DNA from: Parcubacteria group bacterium GW2011_GWA2_36_10
GTDB taxonomy: Bacteria; Patescibacteriota; Patescibacteriia; UBA1558; GWA2-36-10
Assembly (NCBI GenBank): GCA_000991205.1
Contig: LBRC01000004.1
Coordinates: 1 to 60,272, forward strand
DNA length: 60,272 bases
Direction of reading: 5' to 3'
The position numbers were made by a program, and so were the translations under genes. How positions within the stretch are numbered: the stretch's first letter is position 1; each line of letters opens with the position of its first letter. Below, one piece after another: positions 23,719 to 31,829 of this stretch. The notes under the pieces are model-generated. The model was not told the DNA's origin. It did no database searches and saw only the letters and a list, made by a program, of their open reading frames with translations.

Positions 23719-24483
23719 ATGCCAAATTTAAAAATAATCTCTTGGAACGTCAACGGTATCAGGGCAGTGGTCAAAAAAGGTTTTGTGCAATTTTTAAAAA
23801 AATATCAGCCAGATATTTTGTGCGTGCAAGAAATAAAGATTTCTGAAACAGCCCGTGCCAAAGAGGTTTTTGATTTTGCTGGTTACCAAGAATTTTGGCA
23901 TCCGGCTATCAGACCTGGTTATAGTGGCACAGCTTGTCTTGTGAAAGATAATTTGAAAGTAGAAAGGTTAAGCGATTTAGCTTGGGATGACGAAGGTCGG
24001 ATTTTGATTTTAGACATCGGCAAATATTATTTAGCCAATATTTATTTTCCTAATGCTAACCATGAATTATCTCGCTTAGATTTTAAAATAAAATTTAGTG
24101 ATAAATTATTAGCGCACTTAAAAAAACTAGAAACAAAAAAACCAGTAATTGTCACTGGAGATTTAAATGTCGCGCATAATGAAATAGATTTGGCTCGTCC
24201 TAAAGATAATATTGGTAATCCCGGCTTTACTCAAGAAGAAAGAGACTGGATGAATAAATTTTTAAATTCAGGTTTCAAAGATACTTTTCGTGAGCTACAT
24301 CCACAAACTGTCAAATATTCTTGGTGGTCTTATCGAGCGGGTGCAAGAGAAAGAAATGTTGGTTGGCGCATAGATTATTTTTGTGTATCTCAAAATATTT
24401 TAAAAAATATTGAACAAGCAGTAATTTTACCAGAAGTCTTGGGTTCTGATCACTGCCCAGTCGGCGTCTCACTAAAGATATAA
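23719..24483 (+). CDS. xth: Exodeoxyribonuclease III (AP endonuclease)
   Basis: A 254-residue member of the exonuclease-endonuclease-phosphatase family that cuts DNA at abasic sites in base excision repair. All catalytic blocks are seen: ISWNVNGIRA, the metal-binding Glu in LCVQEIK, VTGDLNVAHNEIDLARP, WWSYR...RNVGWRIDYF and the final GSDHCPVG. Length and order are normal. Start ATG 23719 has no SD. It lies 13 bases after the previous gene, so cotranscription is likely. Confidence 0.96.
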   Translation: MPNLKIISWNVNGIRAVVKKGFVQFLKKYQPDILCVQEIKISETARAKEVFDFAGYQEFWHPAIRPGYSGTACLVKDNLKVERLSDLAWDDEGRILILDIGKYYLANIYFPNANHELSRLDFKIKFSDKLLAHLKKLETKKPVIVTGDLNVAHNEIDLARPKDNIGNPGFTQEERDWMNKFLNSGFKDTFRELHPQTVKYSWWSYRAGARERNVGWRIDYFCVSQNILKNIEQAVILPEVLGSDHCPVGVSLKI

Positions 24484-24514
24484 GAGGCCCATTCGACTTC
24501 GCTCAGGGCGGCCT

Positions 24515-25525
24515 TTATTTTTGAAAGATGTAGGCCGGATAATAGTTACGAGCGTTCCATAAAGCCCAGCCCGCTGTTGTTGTGGCGGTCTCTGTGGCTT
24601 CAATTTGGGCGTTTATTTTTGTTTGGTCATAAGTGGCTCCGAGGTCAAAAGCCTGTAGCCACGGCCGAATTTTGCCTCTAGAGATCGGATAAACAAAATC
24701 AAAATATTTTACCGCTTCCGTCAGACGCTGGCCAATACTCAAATCATATTCATCATCAGTGTGATCCATCACTAGGCCAAACATATCGACAGAGATCGGT
24801 ATTTTTTCTGCTAAATTTTCTGCTAAAAATTTATAAAATTCTGACATCACTTGCACACGTGTTTTATTTTCCGGCATGGCGTAGTTTAGATTGGCCATGT
24901 TGCCATCACTCGGATAGCGCATGTAGTCAAAATTAATTTCATCAAAACCTAAACTAATTAATTCTTCGGATATTTTTAGATTATATTCCCAAACCTCTTG
25001 CTTAGCCGGATTGAGCCAAGCTAAATTTTTGTGATCTTGCCAGATATCGCCTTGGAGATTTTTAAAAGCTAAATCTGGTCGAGCATGAGCAAGGACTGGA
25101 TCTTGAAAAACAGTTTGTCTAGCTATCACATATATCCCTGCTTCATGAAAATCAGCTAAAACTTGAGCTACATCTTTTAAGCTATTTTTAGTAGCTTTTA
25201 TTTTTTTTACTTCTGCTACTTGGCTAGCATACAAAATATAGCCAGAGTAATCCTTGACATCGATGACCACAGAATTGATACGACTATTTTTCATAGCCGT
25301 GATAATATTTGCTCTATATTTTTCGGAGCCAGCTGAATTAGCCGTCAAATAAATCGCTCGGACATAATCAGGTTTTATTTTTTTTACTGCTGCTTTTTTA
25401 TTTATTGTCAAAGTAGTCGGATTTTCTATGGATGTTTCTGGTTTGTTTTGTAAAAAAATAAAACAGCCGATAAAAACCATACTTAAAGTTAAAGCAAAAA
25501 TTATGTTCTTATGATTATCTAGCAT
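24515..25525 (-). CDS. DUF4015 (putative glycoside hydrolase) protein with an internal deletion
   Basis: A 336-residue protein with an N-terminal membrane anchor (residues 8-25) and a DUF4015 TIM-barrel-type domain: VRAIYLTANSAG, VVIDVKDYSG, IYVIARQTVFQDP, DEINFDYMRYPSDG and the end KIRPWLQAFDLGA...GWALWNA are all clear. Residues 275-287 run from YFDFVYP straight to ISRGKIRPWLQ. Related proteins have about 38-40 more residues here, beginning with a M(V)YPSHY segment that belongs to the active-site face. The gap is in frame, at about 24683-24690. The protein should be extracellular; the natural substrate of this family is not established. Confidence 0.82.
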   Translation of the reverse strand: MLDNHKNIIFALTLSMVFIGCFIFLQNKPETSIENPTTLTINKKAAVKKIKPDYVRAIYLTANSAGSEKYRANIITAMKNSRINSVVIDVKDYSGYILYASQVAEVKKIKATKNSLKDVAQVLADFHEAGIYVIARQTVFQDPVLAHARPDLAFKNLQGDIWQDHKNLAWLNPAKQEVWEYNLKISEELISLGFDEINFDYMRYPSDGNMANLNYAMPENKTRVQVMSEFYKFLAENLAEKIPISVDMFGLVMDHTDDEYDLSIGQRLTEAVKYFDFVYPISRGKIRPWLQAFDLGATYDQTKINAQIEATETATTTAGWALWNARNYYPAYIFQK

Positions 25526-25555
25526 TAGCTAAAGTATAGCACCAAGGCTTTTGAC

Positions 25556-25584
25556 TTGTCTAAAAGGCATTTTTTATTTATTAT
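25556..25584 (+). promoter_or_regulatory. Promoter of the M23 peptidase gene
   Basis: TTGTCT (25556-25561), a 17-bp spacer and TATTAT (25579-25584), 12 bases before ATG 25597. Confidence 0.65.
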
Positions 25585-25596
25585 TATAGATACTAT

Positions 25597-26808
25597 ATGA
25601 AAAATCCAAAATATCTAGTTTTTATCCTAATCTTAGCCATAATGGCTTTTTTTGCTGGCAAAGTCTTACTTTTTGCTAATAGTGAAGAAAGTGCTAGGCA
25701 AGCAGCTGTCAAAGTTTCACCTGATAATGAGGTGGTTGTTAATATTGAGTCGGGCATGACTTTTTCTGATATTACAGAAGCCGCTGGTGTCTCAAGCTCC
25801 ACCCAAGAATTATTAGCCGCTACTAAAGATGTCTATGATCTAGCTCGGATCAAAGCTGGCAAAAGTATTTTATTTTATTTTGATAAGCAGACTGGTGATT
25901 TTCACAAAATGATTTATCAGACAAATTCAGAAACCGAATTGATTTTAAATAAAGTCAGTGATATTTGGCAGGCGGAATTAAAAACGATTGATTATGAGGT
26001 GAGGATAAAAATAGCCTCTGGGACTATCACTTCTTCTTTTTATCAGTCAGCGCTTGATCAGCATATTGACGAACGCGCTATTATCGAGTTAGCTGATGTC
26101 TTTGCTTGGACAGTAGATTTTGGTATGGGCATTCGGGAAGGCGATACTTATAAGTTTATTTATGAAGAGCGTTATCGTGATGGAGAGTATGTCATACCAG
26201 GAAAAATTTTGGCCGCGGTTTTTAATAATGATGGTCAGGAAAAAGAAGGCTATTATTTTAAAGAAGGGGTAGATGCTGATGGTAGCGAGATAGACGGCTA
26301 TTATAATTTCACCGGTGAATCTTTACAGAAAATGTTTTTGAAAAATCCGGTTAACTTTCGTTACATTAGTTCTGGCTTTACGACAGGCCGTAGATATGTC
26401 GAAGCCTTTAATGTCGCTACCGGACATCGGGCAATCGATTATGCCGCCGCTATCGGTACGCCGATTAGGGCAATTGGTGACGGTGTGGTGACAAATGCCG
26501 GCTGGAGTAGAGCTGGTTATGGTAATTTGACTTCTATTAGACATAATAGTACTTACTCTAGTAATTATGCTCACCAGTCAAAAATTTATGTCAAAGTTGG
26601 CACCAAAGTAAAACAAGGTGATGTGATTGGTGCGGTTGGTTCCACTGGTTTTTCGACTGGCCCGCATTTGCATTTTGAAATCGTACAAAATGGTACTAAA
26701 ATAAATCCCTTGACTTTAGACATGCCTTCAGAAAAAAATCTTAGCAAAGATAAAATAGCAGAATTTTTGGAGAGTATTAAAGATTGGCAAAAACAATTAC
26801 ATGAATAA
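25597..26808 (+). CDS. M23 family metallopeptidase (LytM-type)
   Basis: A 403-residue secreted or membrane-anchored cell-wall endopeptidase. It has an N-terminal hydrophobic segment (residues 5-25), a LysM/OapA-like region (SGMTFSDITEAAGVSS...), a central beta domain, and the C-terminal M23 domain (from about residue 265) with zinc ligands in GHRAIDYAAAIGTPI and HLHFE, plus YAHQSKIYVKVG. M23 enzymes cut peptide cross-links of peptidoglycan during growth or division. The gene has its own promoter and overlaps the next small gene by 8 bases. Confidence 0.92.
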   Translation: MKNPKYLVFILILAIMAFFAGKVLLFANSEESARQAAVKVSPDNEVVVNIESGMTFSDITEAAGVSSSTQELLAATKDVYDLARIKAGKSILFYFDKQTGDFHKMIYQTNSETELILNKVSDIWQAELKTIDYEVRIKIASGTITSSFYQSALDQHIDERAIIELADVFAWTVDFGMGIREGDTYKFIYEERYRDGEYVIPGKILAAVFNNDGQEKEGYYFKEGVDADGSEIDGYYNFTGESLQKMFLKNPVNFRYISSGFTTGRRYVEAFNVATGHRAIDYAAAIGTPIRAIGDGVVTNAGWSRAGYGNLTSIRHNSTYSSNYAHQSKIYVKVGTKVKQGDVIGAVGSTGFSTGPHLHFEIVQNGTKINPLTLDMPSEKNLSKDKIAEFLESIKDWQKQLHE

Positions 26809-27004
26809 ACCAGAACAAGTAGTTAGTCGTCGCATGTGGACTTTGTCTTATCGTTTAAAAGGCCTGAGTTTTGCTATCGTGGCTGTTATTATTTTTTCGC
26901 AATTTTATTTAGACTATTATTCAAAATTTCTTTTTATCACAGCAGGCATTGCTGGTTATTTAGTTGGTTGGCTATGGGGGACTTGGACTTATCAAAAAAA
27001 ATAG
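26801..27004 (+). CDS. Small two-helix membrane protein
   Basis: A 67-residue protein with two hydrophobic segments (about residues 22-38 and 44-60) and a positively charged N-terminal tail. No family is recognised. The ATG overlaps the end of the M23 peptidase gene by 8 bases, so it is translationally coupled and may work with that envelope enzyme (inference). Confidence 0.6.
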   Translation: MNKPEQVVSRRMWTLSYRLKGLSFAIVAVIIFSQFYLDYYSKFLFITAGIAGYLVGWLWGTWTYQKK

Positions 27005-27035
27005 TCTCCGAGATAAACTCGGGGCAAGTTTTGGT

Positions 27036-27064
27036 TTGTTTATTTTGCCAAAATTCGCTATAAT
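27036..27064 (+). promoter_or_regulatory. parA promoter
   Basis: TTGTTT (27036-27041), a 17-bp spacer and TATAAT (27059-27064); the ATG at 27074 is 9 bases later, so the transcript has little or no leader. Confidence 0.6.
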
Positions 27065-27073
27065 AAGCCTTGT

Positions 27074-27716
27074 ATGGGACGAGTAATAGCGATCGTCAAT
27101 CAAAAAGGTGGAGTGGGCAAAACCACGACCACTGTTAATTTAGCTGCTTATTTAGCTGAGGCTGGTAAGCGTGTTTTAGTGATAGATATTGACCCCCAGG
27201 GCAATGCTTCATCTGGTTTTGGCTTTGACACCAAGATTTTAACCCAAGGCCTTTATGAAGTCTTATTAGAGCCCCAGACCACTGTCCAGCAAGTCGTCAA
27301 GGCTCATAGTGATAATCTACACCTTTTACCTTCCACACCAGACTTGGCTGGTGCGGCCATTGATCTAGTCGGCCAACATAATAGAGAGTTTCGTTTGCGA
27401 GAAAATTTAAGAGAGGTGATCGATCTCTATGATTTTATTTTGATCGATAATCCGCCGTCTTTAGGCTTGCTGACTATCAATGGCTTAGTGGCCGCTAACA
27501 GTTTTGACTATGCATGACTCCAGAAATAAATTATCGCAAGCAGTTTTTGAAGAAATTTATCGTCACTTTCCGCATAAAATTTTTCGCTCGGTTATCCCGC
27601 GCAATGTCAAACTAGCCGAAGCACCGTCTTTTGGAAAAACTATCAGAGACTATGATCAGGGCTCACCAGGCGCTAGAGCTTATCGTCGTTTATCACAAGA
27701 AATCATCATTAGTTAA
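27074..27716 (+). pseudogene. parA: parA/soj chromosome partitioning ATPase, broken by an internal deletion and frameshift
   Basis: The first frame (27074-27517) holds the deviant Walker A motif QKGGVGKTTTTVNL, VIDIDPQGNAS and IDNPPSLGLLTINGLVAA. The second frame (read through from about 27504 to 27716) holds LTMHDSRNKLSQAV...VIPRNVKLAEAPSFGK and the ordinary C-terminus. Between VAANS and LTMHD the family has about 39 more residues (the IPVQCEYYALEGL block), which are absent, and the join shifts the frame. As written no full ParA can be made. ParA normally moves origins to cell poles together with ParB. Both pieces are well conserved, so the break is either recent or an assembly error. Confidence 0.88.
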
Positions 27717-27730
27717 AAATACAAACAAAT

Positions 27731-28469
27731 ATGTCAAGTTTAGGCAGAGGTTTGGGGTCATTGATCCCTAATAAAAAAATAAGCTACGCAGAAGATGTAA
27801 ATACGGCAGCAGCTCAAGATCAAGATAAAATAAGTGGTGAAAGAATTCAATACATTGATGTTAATTTGATCAAAACGAAAGCGTCGTCTACGCGCCGCGA
27901 AATTATTAAATATGTCTGAAGTGCCAGTGATAGTCCGCTTGGCTTCTGATAAAGATAAGCTAGAATTATCCATCATTGAAAACGTCCAGCGTCATAATCT
28001 CAATCCCTTAGAGGAAGCCGAGAGCTATCGTCGGCTAGAAGAGGAGTTTGGTCTGACTCGTGAGCAAATTTCTGAACAGGTAGGACGCAGTGCCGCCACA
28101 GTAGCTCAATATTTACGTATTTTAAAATTACCGATTGTGATCCAAGAAGCTTTACGAGACAACCAAATCACTTTTTCTCATGCCAAAGCCATCGTCGGCT
28201 ATCCCAGTAAACTGGAGCAGATAAAAATCTTTAAAAAGATTTTAGACAGCAATCTTAGCGTCCATCAGCTAGAAGATCTTGGTAAAAAGAAGGCTGATAA
28301 AATAAAAGAAGAAGCCGCCAAAGATCCGATCCTTACTTCTTGGGAAGATAGACTAAGCCGTAATCTAGGAGCTAAAGTGAAGATCATGAAACATGCTGAT
28401 AAAGGCTCAATCAAAATAGACTTTTTCTCGCATGAAGAATTAAGAAATATTTTAGAGAAATTAAGTTAG
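27731..28469 (+). pseudogene. parB: parB/spo0J partition protein, broken by an internal deletion and frameshift
   Basis: The first frame (27731-27919) gives the typical start MSSLGRGLGSLIPNK and the strand IDVNLIKT. The second frame (from about 27875 to 28469) resumes at KRRLRAAKLLNMSEVPVIVR, then the helix-turn-helix (LTREQISEQVGRSAATVAQYLRIL) and dimer domain. The 42-44 residues usually found between these points are missing, namely the NPYQPR motif and the strand before GERR that together form the CTPase pocket, and the frame is shifted at 27874-27880. It sits 14 bases behind parA, which carries the same type of lesion. Confidence 0.87.
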
Positions 28470-28480
28470 TAACTTTTTAT

Positions 28481-28504
28481 AAAATACCCCTGCGGGGGTA
28501 TTTT
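28481..28504 (+). terminator. parB terminator
   Basis: AAAATACCCC and GGGGTATTTT pair around TGCG, followed by ATTTTATC. Confidence 0.8.
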
Positions 28505-28551
28505 ATTTTATCTAATATTAGACTAAATATAGTCTTTATTGCATAAAATAC

Positions 28552-28580
28552 TTGACAATACTATGAATATATGATATATT
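28552..28580 (+). promoter_or_regulatory. Promoter of GC-rich cassette 3
   Basis: TTGACA (28552-28557), a 17-bp spacer and TATATT (28575-28580). Confidence 0.85.
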
Positions 28581-28626
28581 GCACAGTTCCTTAACCACCA
28601 AGAATTTTATTTGGAGGACAAACAAG

Positions 28627-28962
28627 ATGTTGACGGTTGAGAACGCTCAAATCATCCTTGACCAGCTCGTGAATGATTTGGCACAGATGCGTAACCCTGG
28701 TCATCTAGTTCACGCCAGTGAAGCTCTTCGATGGGCATTTTGTGGGTGCAGGATTCGGAGAGAATTCCTGGAGGTACTGCAACATCGCGTCAAAATTGTT
28801 AGCTGGGGGTCTGTCAGAGTCGAAGAGTTGCCAGTTTTAGATGCACTTTTGCCTGCAAAGGGTCCAGGTGTTTATCTGAACTTGGTCAGCCTTGATAGCA
28901 ATTGTCAGATCAAGTTTCATTTCGGTCCCTATGACACGCCCGTTCGTTTCATCAAGGATTAA
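28627..28962 (+). CDS. GC-rich orphan protein, cassette 3
   Basis: A 111-residue soluble protein of unknown function. ATG 28627 is chosen because TTGGAGG ends 8 bases upstream; the in-frame ATG at 28579 would lie at the -10 box. The sequence has an N-terminal helical part (ENAQIILDQLVNDLAQM), a CGCRIRREF basic motif near residue 43 and a beta-rich end (VYLNLVSL, IKFHFGPY). Codon use is G/C-richer than the adjoining genes. Like the other cassettes it is monocistronic, with its own promoter, SD and terminator. No family is recognised. Confidence 0.68.
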   Translation: MLTVENAQIILDQLVNDLAQMRNPGHLVHASEALRWAFCGCRIRREFLEVLQHRVKIVSWGSVRVEELPVLDALLPAKGPGVYLNLVSLDSNCQIKFHFGPYDTPVRFIKD

Positions 28963-28978
28963 AATTCCTGGTCGCTAA

Positions 28979-29021
28979 ACCCATGTAATGGGAACGAGAG
29001 TCTGACCCGCTCTCTTTTTTT
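28979..29021 (+). terminator. Terminator of cassette 3
   Basis: A CCCAT/ATGGG hairpin (28979-28992) is followed by GAGAG/CTCTC (28996-29000 and 29010-29014) and seven T. Confidence 0.7.
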
Positions 29022-29048
29022 ATTCTAAAAAATAAGATAACAAAAACA

Positions 29049-29185
29049 ACCCGACGGGTAACCCGTCGGGTTGATCAAGTTTTTTGTTTTATTTTGGCCA
29101 AAAAATCGACCTCGAAGGTCGATTTCACCTGCGAGGTGGTTATTAGTTTAAGACAAACAAAACCCCCGGCGGATGCCGGGGGTTT
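29049..29185. repeat. Three stacked hairpins between convergent genes
   Basis: CAACCCGACGGGT with its complement (about 29049-29075), GACCTCGAAGGTC plus CACCTGCGAGGTG (29108-29138), and ACCCCCGGC with GCCGGGGGT (about 29161-29184). They separate cassette 3 from the minus-strand gene and can end transcription from both sides. No gene is seen in 29022-29204. Confidence 0.7.
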
Positions 29186-29204
29186 TAAAAAAATAATGAA
29201 TTTT

Positions 29205-29822
29205 TTATTTAGTAATTTTAAATGTTAGAATGATATTTTTCACTTCTTTTTCTAGCGCTCTTCTCATCGTATTAAATTCACTAGGAACATCAAGCATGCC
29301 AGTCGTATAAGCAAAAACATATTGATCGTTCTCACCTAGATAACTTGTGTAGCCACCCCCAGCAGCTTTTTTGTCCTCCCAAGCACTTTTGGTTAAGACT
29401 TCTATACTAAATACATCGTTTTGGTAGCTTAGTGGTAAACCAAAAAGAATAGAGGTGTAGCTTGTATTATTGTTTTTTGTAACATAGCCTCTCCACGTCT
29501 CGGGGAAAGTTAAAGTAAAGCCATATTTTGTGTTAGTATACACCAGACTATTATTTTCAGTTTCTTCATGATTATTTTCCACAGTAGTATTTAATTGTGT
29601 ATTTTGGTTGGCTTGTATTTGTTGTAGCTGAGTGATTTGATTTTGTAATACTGTGATTTGTTCTTGTAATGATTTAGTCGTATCTTTCGAGCCAGAATTT
29701 TGCCAAGTATAAACTATACTACCGATAGCTAGCACGGCGATGACAATCATTAAAACTACCATCCAGGGCGGGGTTGCATTTTTTATAGGCTCATTATTTT
29801 GAGCGTTTGAATCTTGCATCAT
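29205..29822 (-). CDS. Membrane-anchored PsbP/DUF1795-like protein
   Basis: A 205-residue protein with a hydrophobic anchor (about residues 19-40), a Gln-rich coiled-coil stretch (LQEQITVLQNQITQLQQIQANQ, about 53-75) and a C-terminal domain that begins TNTKYGFTLTFPETW, the motif of PsbP/DUF1795-like domains. It probably sits on the outer face of the membrane. Function is unknown. The same architecture (anchor, coiled coil, YGYSLSYP domain) occurs at 56129-56800, so the two are paralogues or members of one expanded family. Confidence 0.7.
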   Translation of the reverse strand: MMQDSNAQNNEPIKNATPPWMVVLMIVIAVLAIGSIVYTWQNSGSKDTTKSLQEQITVLQNQITQLQQIQANQNTQLNTTVENNHEETENNSLVYTNTKYGFTLTFPETWRGYVTKNNNTSYTSILFGLPLSYQNDVFSIEVLTKSAWEDKKAAGGGYTSYLGENDQYVFAYTTGMLDVPSEFNTMRRALEKEVKNIILTFKITK

Positions 29823-29900
29823 TTTTATTATTTTTTAATTTTTTTAAACTTAATAACATTATATCACAAACTTTGAAAAAATACTCTTGCGGCGATATTT

Positions 29901-31322
29901 TTATTTTCTCAACTGGTTTCTTATTTTATCTTTAGCGGCGGTAGTAATGACGATATTAAGCCAATCAGGATTTGGCTTTTTTCTATTTTTGTCTATCAAA
30001 ATTTCTACTACATCACCAGATTTTAAAGCGTGATTGAGAGAGACCATTTGTTCGTTGATTTTCGCACCGACACATTTGTTGCCGATATCAGTATGGATAT
30101 GAAAAGCAAAGTCTAGTGGAGTAGCATTTTCTGGTAATTCAATCACATCGCCCTTAGGGGTAAAGACAAAGATACGATTTAAAAATAAATCATTTTTAAC
30201 GTGTTTGATAAACTCGACATTGTCAGTGATGCTTTTTTGGATTTCTAATAAATGTTTGACCCAAGTGGGTGGATTTTTTTTACTATCAATGTTTTTTAAT
30301 TCTTTATAGCGACTATGAGCCGCGATACCAAACTCCGCTTCTTCATCCATGGCTTGGCTACGGATTTGGATCTCGGCGATTTTACCAAACTCGGTAAAGA
30401 CCGAAGTATGCAGTGAGCGATAGCCATTTGGTTTTGGTTGGGCGATATAGTCTTTGACGCGGCCTTTTAAAGGCGTCCAACGCTTGTGGATGATGCCTAA
30501 GACACTATAACAATCGATCACATCAGGGACGATGATACGCAGGGCAATCAAGTCATAGACCTTATTTAAATCTTTTCCTTTGTGTAAAAGTTTTTGGTAA
30601 ATACTAAAAAGACTTTTTACTCGTCCTTTGATTTGTAAATAATGAATATTATTTTTGACTAAATCTTTTTGGGCCAAGTGTTGGATTTTGTCGATATATT
30701 TTGTTTCGGTTTTCAAGCGATCTTTGACGAGATTTGAAACCCAAAGATATTCACTCGGATAGATATAGGGAAAAGCTAAATCTTCTAGACGAGTTTTGAT
30801 TTCAAACATGCCTAAGCGATTGGCAATCGGTGCATAAATTTCTAAAGTTTCTTGAGCTATACGCAAACGTTTTTCTTCTCTGACGCCTTCTAGAGTTTGC
30901 ATGTTATGCAAACGATCAGCTAGCTTAATGATGATGATGCGTAAGTCTTTGGACATTGCCAAAAACATTTTGCGTAAATTTTCGGCATATCTTTCTAAAC
31001 CACGATATTTTAAAGTACCAAGCTTGGTGACGCCAGCTACTAGTTCAGCGACTTCTTTGCCAAAATTATTTTTGACATCATCGAGGCTAAAGTCGGTGTC
31101 TTCTGGCACGTCATGTAATAAGCCGGCTGTGATCGAGGGGATATCCATCTTCATCTGGGCTAGATTGTAAGCCGTAGCTAGACAGTGATAAATATAGTCT
31201 TCGCCGGTGCGTCTTTTTTGGCCACGATGCGCTTCAGAGGCAAAATGAAAAGCTTTGATGACAGTATTAATGTCTTCATCTTGATAGTCGGTGATTAATA
31301 TTTTCTTTAATTTTGTGTTAAT
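29901..31322 (-). CDS. rel: RelA/SpoT-type (p)ppGpp synthetase/hydrolase, start unclear
   Basis: A bifunctional alarmone enzyme. The HD hydrolase domain (RTGEDYIYHCLATAYNL...GLLHDVPEDTDF, ...LADRLHNMQTLEG), the synthetase domain (KGRVKSLFSIYQKLL, YDLIALRI, YRSLHTSVF, EIQIRS) and the TGS domain (IFVFTPKGDVIELP) are in order. No ACT domain follows, as in short bacterial forms. The first ATG of the frame (31154) lies inside the HD domain after its first histidine, so it cannot be the real start. Coding similarity runs up to about 31322, where only ATT (31322-31320) could start; an ATG at 31327 is out of frame by one base. Either a rare ATT start is used or one base is lost. GC-rich cassette 4 is packed against this 5' end. 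Confidence 0.85.
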   Translation of the reverse strand: MNTKLKKILITDYQDEDINTVIKAFHFASEAHRGQKRRTGEDYIYHCLATAYNLAQMKMDIPSITAGLLHDVPEDTDFSLDDVKNNFGKEVAELVAGVTKLGTLKYRGLERYAENLRKMFLAMSKDLRIIIIKLADRLHNMQTLEGVREEKRLRIAQETLEIYAPIANRLGMFEIKTRLEDLAFPYIYPSEYLWVSNLVKDRLKTETKYIDKIQHLAQKDLVKNNIHYLQIKGRVKSLFSIYQKLLHKGKDLNKVYDLIALRIIVPDVIDCYSVLGIIHKRWTPLKGRVKDYIAQPKPNGYRSLHTSVFTEFGKIAEIQIRSQAMDEEAEFGIAAHSRYKELKNIDSKKNPPTWVKHLLEIQKSITDNVEFIKHVKNDLFLNRIFVFTPKGDVIELPENATPLDFAFHIHTDIGNKCVGAKINEQMVSLNHALKSGDVVEILIDKNRKKPNPDWLNIVITTAAKDKIRNQLRK

Positions 31323-31324
31323 AT
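31295..31324 (+). promoter_or_regulatory. Possible promoter of GC-rich cassette 4
   Basis: TTAATA (31295-31300), an 18-bp spacer and TAATAT (31319-31324) on the plus strand, inside the rel 5' end. It matches less well than the other cassette promoters. On the opposite strand TTGACA (31346-31351), 17 bp and GATATT could serve rel. Confidence 0.4.
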
Positions 31325-31370
31325 CATGCCTTAACGGTTCTTTGTCAACATTTCAACGAGGAGACACAAG

Positions 31371-31712
31371 TTGGTAATCGCAACAGAGTTGGACACGATT
31401 TGGGACTTGATTGGGGAATTGGATGCCAAACTTCGTGCGTTCTGTGACGTACATGGCTGGCATTTCCCCGAGCATCAAAAGGAGACTCACATGACCGCAG
31501 CAGCAGCCGTACAACATCGGACACAGGGATGGCTTGTTGGCTACAAGGGTCGGGGGGTTCGTCTGATGACTGGACCCAACGCACATAACTTGTGCCATGT
31601 TTTTTCTCCTGGCTCTGGTGCTGAGCCGACTTTTGCCGGCTATGCCATGCTTCACGAATTGCATTCCGTGTATGATGAGCTGGATATGCCCATCGAGGCC
31701 ATCAGCGTCTAG
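31371..31712 (+). CDS. GC-rich orphan protein, cassette 4 (TTG start)
   Basis: A 113-residue soluble protein of unknown function. The start is TTG 31371, supported by the SD GAGGAG ending 7 bases upstream; the next ATG (31491) would remove a third of the protein. It is His-rich (DVHGWHFPEHQKETH, HNLCHVF, MLHELHSVY) with aromatic and acidic residues that could form a metal or nucleotide site, though no known motif is recognised. Codons such as GCC, CTG, GGC and CGG stand out against rel and topA. The leader TCAACGAGGAGACAC closely matches the leader of cassette 6. Confidence 0.65.
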   Translation: MVIATELDTIWDLIGELDAKLRAFCDVHGWHFPEHQKETHMTAAAAVQHRTQGWLVGYKGRGVRLMTGPNAHNLCHVFSPGSGAEPTFAGYAMLHELHSVYDELDMPIEAISV

Positions 31713-31735
31713 CGTTCAACTTCGTTGAAATACAA

Positions 31736-31770
31736 AAGCCGCCCCGAGAAATTGGAGAGCGGCTTTTAAT
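31736..31770 (+). terminator. Terminator of cassette 4
   Basis: AAGCCGC (31736-31742) pairs with GCGGCTT (31759-31765), then TTAATTTT. A smaller TTCAA/TTGAA hairpin lies at 31715-31729. Confidence 0.8.
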
Positions 31771-31795
31771 TTTATCTTTTAATTTTATATTGTCA

Positions 31796-31829
31796 CCCCA
31801 AGCCCTGAGCTTGTCGAAGGGTCTCGGGG
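31796..31829. repeat. ACCCC...GGGGT hairpin before topA stop
   Basis: ACCCC and GGGGT flank GAGCTTGTCGAAGGG, a motif repeated at 39728-39750. It probably ends topA transcription on the minus strand. Confidence 0.55.

Noticed and set aside
27074..28469. Programmed frameshifting in parA and parB
   Set aside because: No slippery heptamer or stimulatory structure is seen at the joins, and a block of about 40 conserved residues is missing at each, which frameshifting cannot restore.
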